The notes: generated by a model not told the origin, from the letters alone. Positions 1-9,524 are shown, counted from the stretch's first letter. The stretch: DNA of 64,000 bases from Ohtaekwangia koreensis (GCF_900167975.1 NZ_FUZU01000004.1:124001-188000); one strand, 5' to 3'. Made by a program: numbers and translations.

Positions 1-1309
1 TACCGCCATTGGATGATATCTTCTCCACTATATTCTTTATATCGGCGGGAAAAGTATTGTTTGCTATCTCAACCAGTTTCTTAATTGCATCATAAGCACC
101 TTTACGAATACTGCGGTCCTCCAAATCTATACCGGAAGTACGCGTCTCCGCAGAAAATTTTATAATGCGCGATTGCGGCAGCCCCAACGTCAGATCGGCA
201 GTACTTCCCAACATGGCCGGATGGCGGAATCCTTTAATGGCGGCAAGCTCAATGATCGATTTACCTTCCGGGGTTTCATCGGACAGTGAAGCAATGGTGG
301 CACATTCAATCAGGTCATCTTCAGATATACCTTCTGCAGGATAAAAGTTTGTTGCCTTGCGATTACCAATGGTTATCGTCCCTGTCTTGTCAAGCAAAAT
401 GGTATCGAGGTCACCGGCGGTCTCTACTGCTTTACCAGATTTCGTTATCACATTTGCGCGTAGCGCACGATCCATACCTGCTATACCTATAGCGGAGAGC
501 AGTCCGCCTATAGTAGTTGGAATCAGGCAAACAAACAACGAAATAAAAGCCGCTATCGTAATGGGAGTATTCGCATAGAGTGAAAAAGGCTGGAGGGTTA
601 CACATACGATGATGAAGATGAGCGTAAAGCCTGCCAGTAAAATTGTTAATGCCGTTTCGTTCGGTGTCTTTTGGCGTGACGCATTTTCTACCAAAGAGAT
701 CATCTTATCAAGAAAGCTCTCACCAGGCTTAGACGTCACAATTACTTTAATCCGATCAGACAATACTTTTGTACCTCCGGTCACGGAAGATTTATCACCA
801 CCGGATTCACGAATGACGGGCGCAGATTCCCCCGTGATCGCGCTTTCATCTATCGTTGCTATACCTTCTATAATCTCGCCATCGGCAGGTATAGTATCAC
901 CAACCTCACAAATGAACACATCACCTTTTTTCAACTGACTGGATGATCGTGTGGTGATGATACCATTGTCGTCAATGACCTTCGCGGGTGTTTCTTCACG
1001 CGTCTTGCGAAGTGAGTCAGCTTGTGCTTTACCACGTGCTTCCGCTATAGCTTCGGCAAAATTTGCAAACAGGACGGTGAGTAGCAGAATCAAAAAGATC
1101 GCAAAGTTATATGCAAAGCTACCTTGGGAGTTTTCACCTGCAAGCACCCAGATGCAAACCACCAGCATTACCGCTGTCCCGATTTCTACAGTGAACATCA
1201 CCGGGTTCTTAACTAAAATTCGTGGATTCAATTTTATGATTGACTGCCTCAACGCTTCATTTACAAGCGCTCTCTGAAACAGTGGTGTCTTTCTTTCTCG
1301 TGTAGACAT
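1..1309 (-). CDS. kdpB: KdpB, potassium-transporting P-type ATPase catalytic subunit (C-terminal part cut by window edge)
   Basis: KdpB is the ATP-hydrolysing subunit of the KdpFABC high-affinity K+ pump in the inner membrane. The first 436 residues lie in the window and the rest runs off the left edge. The P-type phosphorylation motif DKTGT is present with its aspartate at residue 307, the same number as in E. coli KdpB. The TGES actuator motif (AITGES) and several hydrophobic segments are also visible. The start is the ATG at 1309, 22 bases after the kdpA stop, so the two are co-transcribed. kdpC and perhaps kdpD would be expected further left, outside the window. Identification is firm. 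Confidence 0.97.
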   Translation of the reverse strand, partial: MSTRERKTPLFQRALVNEALRQSIIKLNPRILVKNPVMFTVEIGTAVMLVVCIWVLAGENSQGSFAYNFAIFLILLLTVLFANFAEAIAEARGKAQADSLRKTREETPAKVIDDNGIITTRSSSQLKKGDVFICEVGDTIPADGEIIEGIATIDESAITGESAPVIRESGGDKSSVTGGTKVLSDRIKVIVTSKPGESFLDKMISLVENASRQKTPNETALTILLAGFTLIFIIVCVTLQPFSLYANTPITIAAFISLFVCLIPTTIGGLLSAIGIAGMDRALRANVITKSGKAVETAGDLDTILLDKTGTITIGNRKATNFYPAEGISEDDLIECATIASLSDETPEGKSIIELAAIKGFRHPAMLGSTADLTLGLPQSRIIKFSAETRTSGIDLEDRSIRKGAYDAIKKLVEIANNTFPADIKNIVEKISSNGG

Positions 1310-1331
1310 ATATATAGTATTTTTAAAATAA

Positions 1332-3026
1332 TCAGGCAATGCTGAAATATTCAGCAATGGGTCCAAGGGCCAGGGCTGTAAAGAATGACAAGGCGACAAG
1401 AATGGCGATGACTGCGAGCACCATTACACCGAACGTTGCAGTATCAGCTTTAAGGGTACCTGCACTTTCCGGTATATATTTCTTTTCAGCGAGGATTCCG
1501 GCAATTGCTATAGGGCCAATGATGGGGATAAACCTTGCAAGCAGCATAATGATGCCACAGGATATATTCCACCAAGGTGTGTTGTCACCCAATCCTTCAA
1601 AGCCACTTCCATTGTTAGCCGAAGCGGAAGTATATTCGTATAGCATTTCTGAAAATCCGTGATACCCTGGATTATTCAACCATGCATAGTCGGGATGTAC
1701 ATATATCAAATAGGAAGACATTGCCGTGCCAGCAAGAATGAGAAAAGGATGTAGCAGGAATACCAGCATGGCGATCTTCATTTCACGCACTTCAATTTTC
1801 TTCCCGAGAAACTCCGGTGTTCGTCCTACCATCAGCCCTGAAATAAATACGGCGATAATAATGAAAATATAAAAATTCAGAAGCCCTACACCTTTACCTC
1901 CGTAAAAAGCATTGATCTGCATCCCCAACATGGTAAACATACCGGAGAGTGGAGTGAGGCTGTCGTGCATGGAATTTATCGAACCATTGGAAGTACAGGT
2001 GGTAAGTATAGCCCACAGCGCAGAGGCTGCACTACCAAAGCGCACTTCCTTCCCTTCCATACTACCAGCGGCCTGATCAATTCCCATGCGGGATATAGCC
2101 GGATTGCCGTTCATCTCAAGGTATATAGTTGGAATAAGGCATACCAGGAATCCAACGGTCATCACAGCAAAAATCATCCACGCAAGTTTTTTACGCTTGA
2201 GATAATAACCCAGTGCAAACACCAACGCGATTGAGATGAGCGGAATAGTAATGGTCTCAACAGCATTGGTAATGAAGTCAGGATTCTCCAACGGATGCGC
2301 GGAGTTTACACCAAAGTATCCACCGCCATTTGTACCTACTTGTTTGATAGCGATCATAGCAGCTGCAGGCCCGCGCGATACCTGTACGGTGTCACCTTGT
2401 AGTGAAGTGATGGCATCCTTTCCATCGAAGGTCATCGGTGTACCACTGAATACAAGTATAACTGCCACTATAAATGATATTGGTAATAAAATACGGGTAC
2501 AGGATTTCAGAAAGTACTCGTAGAAATTACCGAGTTTATCGCTGGTACGTTCACGAAGCGCACTGAACAAAACAGCCGCTACCGCCATCCCTGCACCTGC
2601 ACTCACGAATTGATAAAACATCAACGTTAACTGTCCAAAATACGAGAGTGCTGACTCGCCTGAATAATGCTGCAGGTTTGTATTGGTGATGAAACTTATG
2701 GTGGTGTTAAACGCAAGATCAGGTGACATGGAGGGATTTCCGTCCGGGTTCAGCGGAAGCCATCCCTGGTTCATCAACACCAACATTCCCAGGAAGAACC
2801 ACACTATATTTATAGTAAGCAGTGCAACAAGGTGCTGCTTCCAGTTCATTTGCTGCGCGCTGTCAATGCGACTGACCTTGTAAAATAATTTTTCAATCGG
2901 ATTGAAAACAACATCCATGAATGTGTTTTCACCGGCATAAACCCGGGCTATATATTTACCCAGCGGTATAGCCAACGCAAGTGTAATCAGGAGGATAAGG
3001 ATAACACTGATAATTTCAGTATTCAT
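1332..3026 (-). CDS. kdpA: KdpA, potassium-binding translocating subunit of KdpFABC
   Basis: KdpA is the ion-channel-like subunit that selects and binds K+. The 564 residues match the usual length of about 560 and are almost entirely membrane-spanning. The four selectivity-filter loops of the superfamily of K+ transporters are recognisable in order: TNTNLQHY, GTNGGGYFG, TCTSNGS and ANNGSGF. The gene lies between kdpF (2 bases upstream) and kdpB (22 bases downstream). The ATG start is followed directly by a hydrophobic first helix, as expected. Nothing looks damaged. Confidence 0.98.
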   Translation of the reverse strand: MNTEIISVILILLITLALAIPLGKYIARVYAGENTFMDVVFNPIEKLFYKVSRIDSAQQMNWKQHLVALLTINIVWFFLGMLVLMNQGWLPLNPDGNPSMSPDLAFNTTISFITNTNLQHYSGESALSYFGQLTLMFYQFVSAGAGMAVAAVLFSALRERTSDKLGNFYEYFLKSCTRILLPISFIVAVILVFSGTPMTFDGKDAITSLQGDTVQVSRGPAAAMIAIKQVGTNGGGYFGVNSAHPLENPDFITNAVETITIPLISIALVFALGYYLKRKKLAWMIFAVMTVGFLVCLIPTIYLEMNGNPAISRMGIDQAAGSMEGKEVRFGSAASALWAILTTCTSNGSINSMHDSLTPLSGMFTMLGMQINAFYGGKGVGLLNFYIFIIIAVFISGLMVGRTPEFLGKKIEVREMKIAMLVFLLHPFLILAGTAMSSYLIYVHPDYAWLNNPGYHGFSEMLYEYTSASANNGSGFEGLGDNTPWWNISCGIIMLLARFIPIIGPIAIAGILAEKKYIPESAGTLKADTATFGVMVLAVIAILVALSFFTALALGPIAEYFSIA

Positions 3027-3028
3027 AA

Positions 3029-3106
3029 TTAGAATTTTTCAGGTTTTACAAGCACATATAGCAGGTATATAAACACTGCCGTGGAAAGAATGAGGAGTAC
3101 AATCAT
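3029..3106 (-). CDS. kdpF: KdpF, 25-residue stabilising peptide of the Kdp pump
   Basis: This tiny gene encodes 25 residues with a single hydrophobic helix. It begins MIVLLILSTAVF and ends VLVKPEKF, and the ..PEKF terminus is the hallmark of KdpF. It sits 2 bases before kdpA, the normal gene order. KdpF is known to stabilise the KdpABC complex in the membrane. Confidence rests on the position, the length and the C-terminal motif. Confidence 0.9.
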   Translation of the reverse strand: MIVLLILSTAVFIYLLYVLVKPEKF

Positions 3107-3111
3107 ATAGG

Positions 3112-3195
3112 TCAGATATTTTCGAAGTATTCAATGACTTTAAAGAATAGCGCGAAGCATACCAGCCCTGCGGCAATTAGAATGCATGTAATCAT
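3112..3195 (-). CDS. 27-residue membrane micro-protein upstream of kdpF (unnamed)
   Basis: An ATG-started frame of 27 codons ends 5 bases before kdpF. It has one hydrophobic helix (MITCILIAAGLVCFALFF) followed by an amphipathic tail, KVIEYFENI. The shape resembles KdpF, with a single helix and a short polar C-terminus, but it lacks the PEKF ending. Its position as first gene of the operon suggests a second small Kdp accessory peptide. I recall similar tiny frames in other Bacteroidota kdp operons but cannot verify this. The function is inferred from context only. Confidence 0.55.
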   Translation of the reverse strand: MITCILIAAGLVCFALFFKVIEYFENI

Positions 3196-3252
3196 AGATA
3201 TAGTTTTGTTGTCGATGGATGGATCATGGCTTTGTATGTTTACACCACCCTT

Positions 3253-3268
3253 GACAAGTCCTATGCCC
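3253..3268 (-). promoter_or_regulatory. Possible sigma-54 (-24/-12) promoter of the kdp operon
   Basis: Read on the minus strand the site is GGGCATAGGACTTGTC, compared with the sigma-54 consensus TGGCAC-N5-TTGCW. GGCA and TTG match at the correct spacing. The essential GC of the -12 element is GT here, so the match is imperfect. It lies about 60 bases upstream of the first kdp micro-ORF and beside a sigma-54 activator gene, which is the main reason to take it seriously. Confidence 0.35.
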
Positions 3269-3316
3269 TTTTAGCAACAGCACTTTGAATCAGCGACTTA
3301 CGGTATAAGGCATAAA

Positions 3317-3347
3317 AAAATACCCTTCGGAATCCGAAGGGTATTTT
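3317..3347 (-). terminator. Intrinsic terminator of the response-regulator gene
   Basis: A 14-bp perfect stem (left arm AAAATACCCTTCGG) closes over a 3-base loop. On the minus strand the stem is followed by a run of T. It lies 33 bases after the stop of the sigma-54 regulator and separates it from the kdp operon on the same strand. Confidence 0.85.
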
Positions 3348-3379
3348 AAAAATGGAAGACTGAAATAGAATGTTTTGGG

Positions 3380-4720
3380 TTACGAGAGATTATAGTCCTT
3401 GATCTTCTGGTACAGTGTAGTTAACCCAATGCTCAATAATTTTGCGGTTTGAGTTTTGTTTCCTTTCGTATAGGCGAGTATTTTTTGAATATGTCTCTTT
3501 TCCGCGGAAGCGAGATCAAAATTTCCATCGGTCAAAGTATCATCATGCAAGTTGAAGTCATACGGTAGTACATCTGCTTCCAATACAGGTTGGTCATTGA
3601 GGATCACACATCGTTCTATTATATTTTTTAGCTCACGGATGTTTCCCTTCCAGGCGTGTTGCTGCAATGCATTTAAGAATGCTGGCGACATCATTGCAAC
3701 AGGTTTGTTAGTCTTACGTGCAAATTGATTGATGAAGTAATCGGCCAGTGTCTTTATATCATCTTTGCGTTCGCGTAACGATGGAAGTGAGATTGCAAAT
3801 ACGGAGAGCCTATAGAAAAGGTCCTGCCGAAAGTTTCCGGCTTCCGATTCTTTCTCCAGGTTACGATTGGTGGCTGCTATAAATCGCACATTCACATGCC
3901 GTACTTTACTCTCACCTACACGATAGAATTCTCCACTCTCTAACACCCGAAGTAACTTTGCCTGGAGATCTATATTCATTTCGCCGATCTCATCGAGGAA
4001 CAATGTACCTTCATGGGCTTCTTCGAGATAGCCCTTCTTTGATTTTGTAGCACCTGTGAACGCTCCTTCTGCATGCCCGAACAATTCACTTTCGAGAAGA
4101 TCTTTTGGAAACGCACTGCAGTTAACCGCTATAAATGGTTTTGTCTTACGCGGACCTTCATAATGTATAGCCTGCGCAAATACTTCCTTGCCGGTGCCGG
4201 TCTCGCCCAATAGCAATACCGTTGTACTCGTTGCAGCAACCTTTCTGGCCAGCGCAACGCGCTCGAGCAGCATTTTGTTTTCTCCTAATATATTTTCAAA
4301 ACCAAAACGATTTTGCAGTTTGGATTCAAGTATATATATCTTATGCTGTAGCAATGCTTTCTCAGCTGCCTTGCTTAACAACGGCAGTATCTTTTCCTGA
4401 TGCTCACCTTTTGTAAGATAATCAAATGCACCATTCTTGATCGCCTTTACGCCATCCTGTATTGTACCATAAGCCGTTAACACAATAATCTCGATCGCAG
4501 GATACTCTTGTTTAATCCGGCTCACCAGGTCGACTCCATTACCGTCGGGAAGCTTAACATCCGATACAACAATGTGCACATTCTCCTTGGCCAATAACCG
4601 CATACCTTCGTGTATGGTGGCAGCCTGATATACACGATGACCTTCGAGCTCGATAACACGGGCCAGGAGCTTCCGAAGATTTTCTTCGTCATCGATTATG
4701 AGAATGTTGGTGTTGTTCAA
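3380..4720 (-). CDS. NtrC-family sigma-54-dependent response regulator
   Basis: This transcription activator of 446 residues has three domains. An N-terminal receiver (about 1-120) has the acidic pair DDE at 10-12 and phospho-acceptor D54. The central AAA+ sigma-54 activation domain has Walker A GETGTGKE, the sigma-54-contacting GAFTGA loop and a FLDEIGEM Walker B. A C-terminal Fis-type helix-turn-helix ends ..TTLYQKIKDYN. The only start that keeps the receiver is TTG at 4720; an in-frame stop lies three codons before it. It precedes the kdp operon on the same strand but is separated by a terminator. Control of kdp by this regulator is an inference; a partner histidine kinase is not in the window. 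Confidence 0.93.
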   Translation of the reverse strand: MNNTNILIIDDEENLRKLLARVIELEGHRVYQAATIHEGMRLLAKENVHIVVSDVKLPDGNGVDLVSRIKQEYPAIEIIVLTAYGTIQDGVKAIKNGAFDYLTKGEHQEKILPLLSKAAEKALLQHKIYILESKLQNRFGFENILGENKMLLERVALARKVAATSTTVLLLGETGTGKEVFAQAIHYEGPRKTKPFIAVNCSAFPKDLLESELFGHAEGAFTGATKSKKGYLEEAHEGTLFLDEIGEMNIDLQAKLLRVLESGEFYRVGESKVRHVNVRFIAATNRNLEKESEAGNFRQDLFYRLSVFAISLPSLRERKDDIKTLADYFINQFARKTNKPVAMMSPAFLNALQQHAWKGNIRELKNIIERCVILNDQPVLEADVLPYDFNLHDDTLTDGNFDLASAEKRHIQKILAYTKGNKTQTAKLLSIGLTTLYQKIKDYNLS

Positions 4721-4778
4721 AATACTGTCTTATTTTTCAAGTGTTATGGTATATGATGTAGTATAATTTATACATGTC

Positions 4779-6170
4779 TCACTCAACATCAGTCCTGAAC
4801 GGACACGCTGGCAAACCATCAGCATTTTGTAAATTAACAATCGGTACATTTTCCCAGCCATAGCGAACTGCCACTGGTTTAGCTATACTTTTATTGGAAA
4901 CAATTACAGATTTACCTTTGATAACCGCTTGCGCAGGGACAAATTTTTTATCCTGCCCTGCTATTGTAAATCCGACAAGTGCATTCTTATCGCTGGCTAC
5001 AAGTCCTCGCCCTGTATGGCTAAAGTGTAAAATTACCTTGTTGCCTTTTATAGTGAAGGATTGATAGGTTGGTCCGGCATATTCCACGGAGTGCCCATAC
5101 GCCAATCCACGAGCCGCGAGTGAAAGCCTCTCCCCGACCGGTTGCTTGTGTGAAGGGTGTATATCATTCGCATCGCCGCAATCAGTGGTTACAACCAACG
5201 CAGTTTGCTTTACTTTTTGCGTTACCAGGAATTGTGCTTCGCGGATCTCGGGGCGCATGTCTTTGAATGGAGCGATTTGTACAATCAGAAACGGAAGATC
5301 GCCTTGTCTAAAATCATCACGCCAGTTTTTAATCATGTTCGGCAATATAGTCTGATATTCTTTCGCGCGGTCATTATTCGCTTCACCCTGATACCACACT
5401 ACACCTTTTATTGCATACGGTATCAAAGGGAAGATCATTCCATTATAGAGTCCGCTCATTACTTTACCTGCCGGTCTATATCCCTCTATTCGATCATAGT
5501 TCTTTACAAGCTCGGCCAGCGCAGGATTTCCTTCCAGCGCTTCGCGACTGGTCCAGTCTTCTGCAGGTGTGCCTCCGAAGGCAGAGAATAATATACCGAT
5601 CGGTACATTTATACCGGTGTGCAAATTCCTGGCAAAGAAATAACCGACTGCAGAAAAATCAGAGACTGTCTGAGGCGAGCATACTTTCCATTGGCTGTTT
5701 ACATCCTGAATCTTATCGGCAGAATATTTCAAAGGCACATAGTATTCCCGAATGAGCGGATAGTTCGCAGCATCTCTTTCTTTCTCCCAATTCGTAATGA
5801 GCGGCTGCGGTGGACGCGGCCCTAACTGACGCTCCATGTTCGACTGACCACTACACAACCATACTTCCCCCACAAGTATATCACGAATGGTAACAGTATC
5901 ATGTCCCATGATCGTCATCACCGAAGGCGTAGTAATATAGGGTAACGGCTGAAGTCTTACAGTCCACTTGCCCTGTATGGTCTTTACAGAAACAACCTGA
6001 CCATTGAATTGAACTGTTACTACCTCGCCTTCTTCCGCGGTTCCCCATACGGGCACGACAACACCTTTTTGTAAAACAACATGATCACTGAAAAGACTGC
6101 CTGGCTTTACGTTCGCCATACCCAATTGCAACTGCAAAAGCAAAACGAGTGTTGAAATAGCTACCTTCAT
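4779..6170 (-). CDS. Secreted sialate O-acetylesterase-family (SASA/SGNH) carbohydrate esterase
   Basis: A 463-residue SGNH-hydrolase-like esterase with a signal peptide (about 1-19). The block I motif GQSNM carries the predicted nucleophile S110. YQGEANN forms the second block, and a late DIHPSHK supplies the catalytic Asp/His pair. This family removes acetyl groups from sugars; named for sialate, many members act on plant xyloglucan or xylan. The gene starts 26 bases after the GH95 fucosidase, so the two are an operon. Together they suggest trimming of acetylated, fucosylated glycan side chains such as those of xyloglucan. It is shorter than the longer two-domain family members. The substrate is not shown by sequence. 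Confidence 0.85.
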   Translation of the reverse strand: MKVAISTLVLLLQLQLGMANVKPGSLFSDHVVLQKGVVVPVWGTAEEGEVVTVQFNGQVVSVKTIQGKWTVRLQPLPYITTPSVMTIMGHDTVTIRDILVGEVWLCSGQSNMERQLGPRPPQPLITNWEKERDAANYPLIREYYVPLKYSADKIQDVNSQWKVCSPQTVSDFSAVGYFFARNLHTGINVPIGILFSAFGGTPAEDWTSREALEGNPALAELVKNYDRIEGYRPAGKVMSGLYNGMIFPLIPYAIKGVVWYQGEANNDRAKEYQTILPNMIKNWRDDFRQGDLPFLIVQIAPFKDMRPEIREAQFLVTQKVKQTALVVTTDCGDANDIHPSHKQPVGERLSLAARGLAYGHSVEYAGPTYQSFTIKGNKVILHFSHTGRGLVASDKNALVGFTIAGQDKKFVPAQAVIKGKSVIVSNKSIAKPVAVRYGWENVPIVNLQNADGLPACPFRTDVE

Positions 6171-6196
6171 GATATACCCGGTTATAAATATATATT

Positions 6197-8617
6197 CTAT
6201 TGAAAACGTATTGTTGTTGTTTCGCCTTTTTTGAGAGTAATGTTGAAAAAATCTCCGGACGTCTGAACCGGGACATACTTACCCTTCTGAAGCACTTCAG
6301 CTTTTGAAACCTGTGCGGGCATCTTAATAGTAAGCTTTGTATCCGCAACAGCATATATATTTACCTGGCTCACAATCATGTTATGCCACACAGCAGATAC
6401 TTCCGCTCCGGGCACACACCATCCAGAGAAGCTACCATCTTTCCACAATGAAGGTGTTGCCGGTAAAAATTCAACATAGCCATTATGACTTTGCAGAAGC
6501 ATTTCGGATATACCGGCCGTTGTACCAAAGTTACCGTCAATCTGAAATGGTGGATGCGCACAGAATAAATTAGCATAGGTACCGCCCCCACTCTGCATAT
6601 CGAACCCTTGTACACTTGTAGGTCGGAAAAAACGCTGTAAGGTTTTATAGGCACGTTCACCATCATGCAATCTTGCCCATAAATTTATCTTCCATGCGAG
6701 CGACCATCCGGTGCCCTGGTCGCCTCTCTTTTCAAGGCTTGCGCGTGCAGCCTTTGCCAAGTCTGGAGTTTTCTCAGGTGTAATCTCATTGCCGGGATAT
6801 AGTGCCCACAAGTGTGACACATGCCTGTGTTCTGGATCAGGTTCGGTATACTCTTGCAGCCACTCCATTAAACGCCCGTCTTTACCAATTTGATTCGGAG
6901 GAAGTTTTTGAACAGCTTCTTGTAATTTTTTCCGCAAAGCTTCATCAGTATTCAGCTCGCCTGATGCTTGTATCACATAACCAAACAATGCGCGGATGAG
7001 CTGGTTATCCATGGTTGGTGCTACGCATACATTTGCCATTTTTCCTGAGGGAAGAATGAAAGTATTCTCCGGTGAGTTGGAAGGTGCTGTTACAAGCCAA
7101 CCGGTATCCGGATCTTTTACCAAAGTAGCCAGGTAAAATTCGGCGGAACCTTTCAGGATGGTATAGATCTTCGACAAGTACGTTTTATCCTGAGTATATA
7201 TATAGTGCGTCCACAACATCTGACAAAGCCAGGCGGAGCCAGTGTTGAATGATCCCCAGGACGGATGTTCTCCCGGAGAAGTATAGCCCCATACATTTGT
7301 GATCACGTGTGCTACCCAACCTTCTGCATTGTAATATACCTTCGCTGTTTTCGTACCGGGTTCCACTATATTTGCTACCAGCGAATAGAAAGGCTCATTG
7401 AGCATGGGCAGGTTGGTTACGTTCAGCGGCCAGTGATTCATCTGTATATTAATATTGAGATGATAGTCTCCGTTCCAGGGAGTGTTAATCGTGTTGGCCC
7501 ACAAGCCCTGAAGATTCGGAGGAAGCAGCCCCGGACGTGTACTACAAATCAAAAGATACCTTCCAAACTGATAATATAGTGCAGCCAACCCAGGGTCATT
7601 CGAATCGGCAGTAAATGCCACCAGACGCTTATCGGTTGGCAGTGATTTTTTGTCGTCACTTCCCAGAGAAAGCTTCGCGCGATTAAAAAGCTGCTGATAC
7701 TTCTGTACATGAGCAAGTTTCGCTGCACTATATTTCCGACGCATAGCCGAAGCCAGATTTTTCGTGGATTGATTCATAAAATCCGAATTCCGGTAATCGG
7801 TAGAAGCCGCGAGATATATAGTTACCGCGTTCGCATCCTTCACTTGCAGCGTACCCTTACCTGCAGTAAGTTTTCCTCCTTCTGATTTTATTTTGATGCG
7901 CGTGATATACTGCATTCCCTTTCCATTGGTGCCATTCTCAAGCTGTCCGCTCATTTGAAGTTCATCCCCCACCAACGCTGTTTTAAATTGCTCGGGACGA
8001 TCAATCGACAGCGCTATATTTATCTTTTTAAGTTTATCGGCAGTAAGCCGGATGATCAGAACATCGGTATCAAAACTTGTAAAGTATTCACGGGTATATA
8101 CCGTACCGTCTAAAGTATAGGAAGTCCTGGCAATAGCTTCCTCCAGCGAAAATTCACGCATATACTTTGATGGCTTCGCGGATACGGCATCAACGCCATA
8201 ATTATAATCGAGGTGTAAATTACCGAGTACTTCATACGATCCATACGGCACCTTCGCACCATTCCCTTGTCCCGAACCAGCACCTTTACAAACAAACGAC
8301 TTGTACATCAAGTCCTGTGCTTCATCATTCTTACCTTCAAATAACAACTGACGTATGGCGGGGAGATATTTAGCAGCTTCCGGAGAATCTGCATCCTGTT
8401 TGCCTCCCGACCAGAGTGTAATATCATTCAACGTTATATTCTCCTTCAACACCCCACCATCAGGCATTGCTCCCAGCCTGCCATTACCAAGCGCTACACA
8501 TTCTTCCCAGCGCGATGCTGGCTGCTCATACCACAAGCGAAGCATTTGTTGCTGCGCATGTGATGAAAAAGAAAACAACAAGGAGATTGAAAGAAGGATC
8601 CGAAAAAATTTGTTCAT
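6197..8617 (-). CDS. GH95 family alpha-L-fucosidase
   Basis: An 806-residue exported enzyme with signal peptide ending SSHAQ. The N-terminal part has the GH95 signature W..ALPVGNGRLGAM-like (WEECVALGNGRLGAM). The (alpha/alpha)6 barrel contains NINIQMNHWP, which holds the two asparagines that polarise the catalytic water in GH95, then EWLQEY with the probable general acid and the late DGNFG motif. GH95 enzymes invert 1,2-alpha-L-fucosides, and some members act on alpha-L-galactosides. It is first in a two-gene operon with the SASA esterase. Family assignment is firm; the natural substrate is inferred from neighbours. Confidence 0.93.
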   Translation of the reverse strand: MNKFFRILLSISLLFSFSSHAQQQMLRLWYEQPASRWEECVALGNGRLGAMPDGGVLKENITLNDITLWSGGKQDADSPEAAKYLPAIRQLLFEGKNDEAQDLMYKSFVCKGAGSGQGNGAKVPYGSYEVLGNLHLDYNYGVDAVSAKPSKYMREFSLEEAIARTSYTLDGTVYTREYFTSFDTDVLIIRLTADKLKKINIALSIDRPEQFKTALVGDELQMSGQLENGTNGKGMQYITRIKIKSEGGKLTAGKGTLQVKDANAVTIYLAASTDYRNSDFMNQSTKNLASAMRRKYSAAKLAHVQKYQQLFNRAKLSLGSDDKKSLPTDKRLVAFTADSNDPGLAALYYQFGRYLLICSTRPGLLPPNLQGLWANTINTPWNGDYHLNINIQMNHWPLNVTNLPMLNEPFYSLVANIVEPGTKTAKVYYNAEGWVAHVITNVWGYTSPGEHPSWGSFNTGSAWLCQMLWTHYIYTQDKTYLSKIYTILKGSAEFYLATLVKDPDTGWLVTAPSNSPENTFILPSGKMANVCVAPTMDNQLIRALFGYVIQASGELNTDEALRKKLQEAVQKLPPNQIGKDGRLMEWLQEYTEPDPEHRHVSHLWALYPGNEITPEKTPDLAKAARASLEKRGDQGTGWSLAWKINLWARLHDGERAYKTLQRFFRPTSVQGFDMQSGGGTYANLFCAHPPFQIDGNFGTTAGISEMLLQSHNGYVEFLPATPSLWKDGSFSGWCVPGAEVSAVWHNMIVSQVNIYAVADTKLTIKMPAQVSKAEVLQKGKYVPVQTSGDFFNITLKKGETTTIRFQ

Positions 8618-8806
8618 AAAAGCGTACGGGATAAAAAATTATATTCGCTTTGCCCTGTTCTCGTTGCTATATCAAAGATCGGATATAGCTAGTTTACAAA
8701 GCGACCTAAAACTAAGTAATAAGTATCGGTATAAAATTGATGACGTAAATTTTTTATCAACGATTTATAAAGAATATAATGATATCGATTGACAAGGATC
8801 GGTACC

Positions 8807-9223
8807 TTAAGCGGATGTTTGTTCGCTAAGCCAACTCCTGGCATCTTCTTCTGTTTTAAAAATAGCTGTCGCAAAAAGACCATTCACTACTTTCACATAA
8901 CCTTCCAGCGAGAGCTGAGTAAAAAGATCCGATGGCATAATAAACGCTAACGCACTCAACCCGGCTTGTGCCGCGCGCGGGTTCCAGTCCTCTTCATACC
9001 AACGATTGGCATGTTGCCACGGGCCAGAAACTTTTCGATTATCAACCAATAATTTTGTGCACTTGAATTCCTGGATTAACAACAATGTCTCCTCAGAACC
9101 ATTCATGATCTCCGCTAACGAAAGGAAGCCACTCCAATCTACACTAATCAGACCGTTCGACTGTTCTAATGTCAACGTCAGATAAACTCCCTTCCGCTTA
9201 TCTCTGTAAAATTCTTTTTTCAT
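8807..9223 (-). CDS. STAS/SEC14-like (SpoIIAA-like) small cytosolic protein
   Basis: A 138-residue protein without signal peptide or membrane segment. It looks like the STAS/SEC14-like family common in Bacteroidota, with the typical late helix FKTEEDARSWL. The middle segment LLVDNRKVSGPW resembles the conserved core strand and loop of those proteins. Members are thought to bind partner proteins or small ligands; no reaction is known. The gene is divergent from the HTCS sensor, with 484 bases between them, and no functional link is evident. ATG start at 9223. Confidence 0.65.
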   Translation of the reverse strand: MKKEFYRDKRKGVYLTLTLEQSNGLISVDWSGFLSLAEIMNGSEETLLLIQEFKCTKLLVDNRKVSGPWQHANRWYEEDWNPRAAQAGLSALAFIMPSDLFTQLSLEGYVKVVNGLFATAIFKTEEDARSWLSEQTSA

Positions 9224-9327
9224 AACATCCTCACATTTTCGGTTCAGGCTTGCTAAACATTAATAAAGGAACATCTTAACGGTACTCCAATAACGCACAA
9301 CATCTATAGAGAAGAATATAAAACCGC

Positions 9328-9341
9328 CATGTTATAACATG
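9328..9341. promoter_or_regulatory. 14-base perfect palindrome, candidate operator
   Basis: CATGTTATAACATG reads identically on both strands. It lies about 370 bases before the HTCS gene and about 100 bases upstream of the divergent STAS-like gene, so it could act on either. Binding by a dimeric regulator is only a suggestion. Confidence 0.35.
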
Positions 9342-9510
9342 TATACCAAAATATTGTTGAATCTGTCTGCAGGTTTCTTTACGCCTACAACGCTGTAAAA
9401 CATTATGCCGCTGTTCAATTATTTTGGCAAGAAGACACACGATTAATTCCTGCATTAAAATTTGGGATAAGCGGCTAATAGCTTCTTTAAATACCCCGTT
9501 TTTACCGCAA

Positions 9511-9524
9511 TTCAATCGATTGAA
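9511..9524. promoter_or_regulatory. 14-base perfect palindrome, candidate operator
   Basis: TTCAATCGATTGAA is a second perfect palindrome in the same divergent region, about 185 bases upstream of the HTCS start. It is unrelated in sequence to the palindrome at 9328. Confidence 0.35.

Noticed and set aside
9276-9515. 79-codon minus-strand frame in the HTCS upstream gap
   Set aside because: Cys/Arg-rich composition unlike neighbours, no recognisable motif, and it overlaps the palindromes. Treated as chance.
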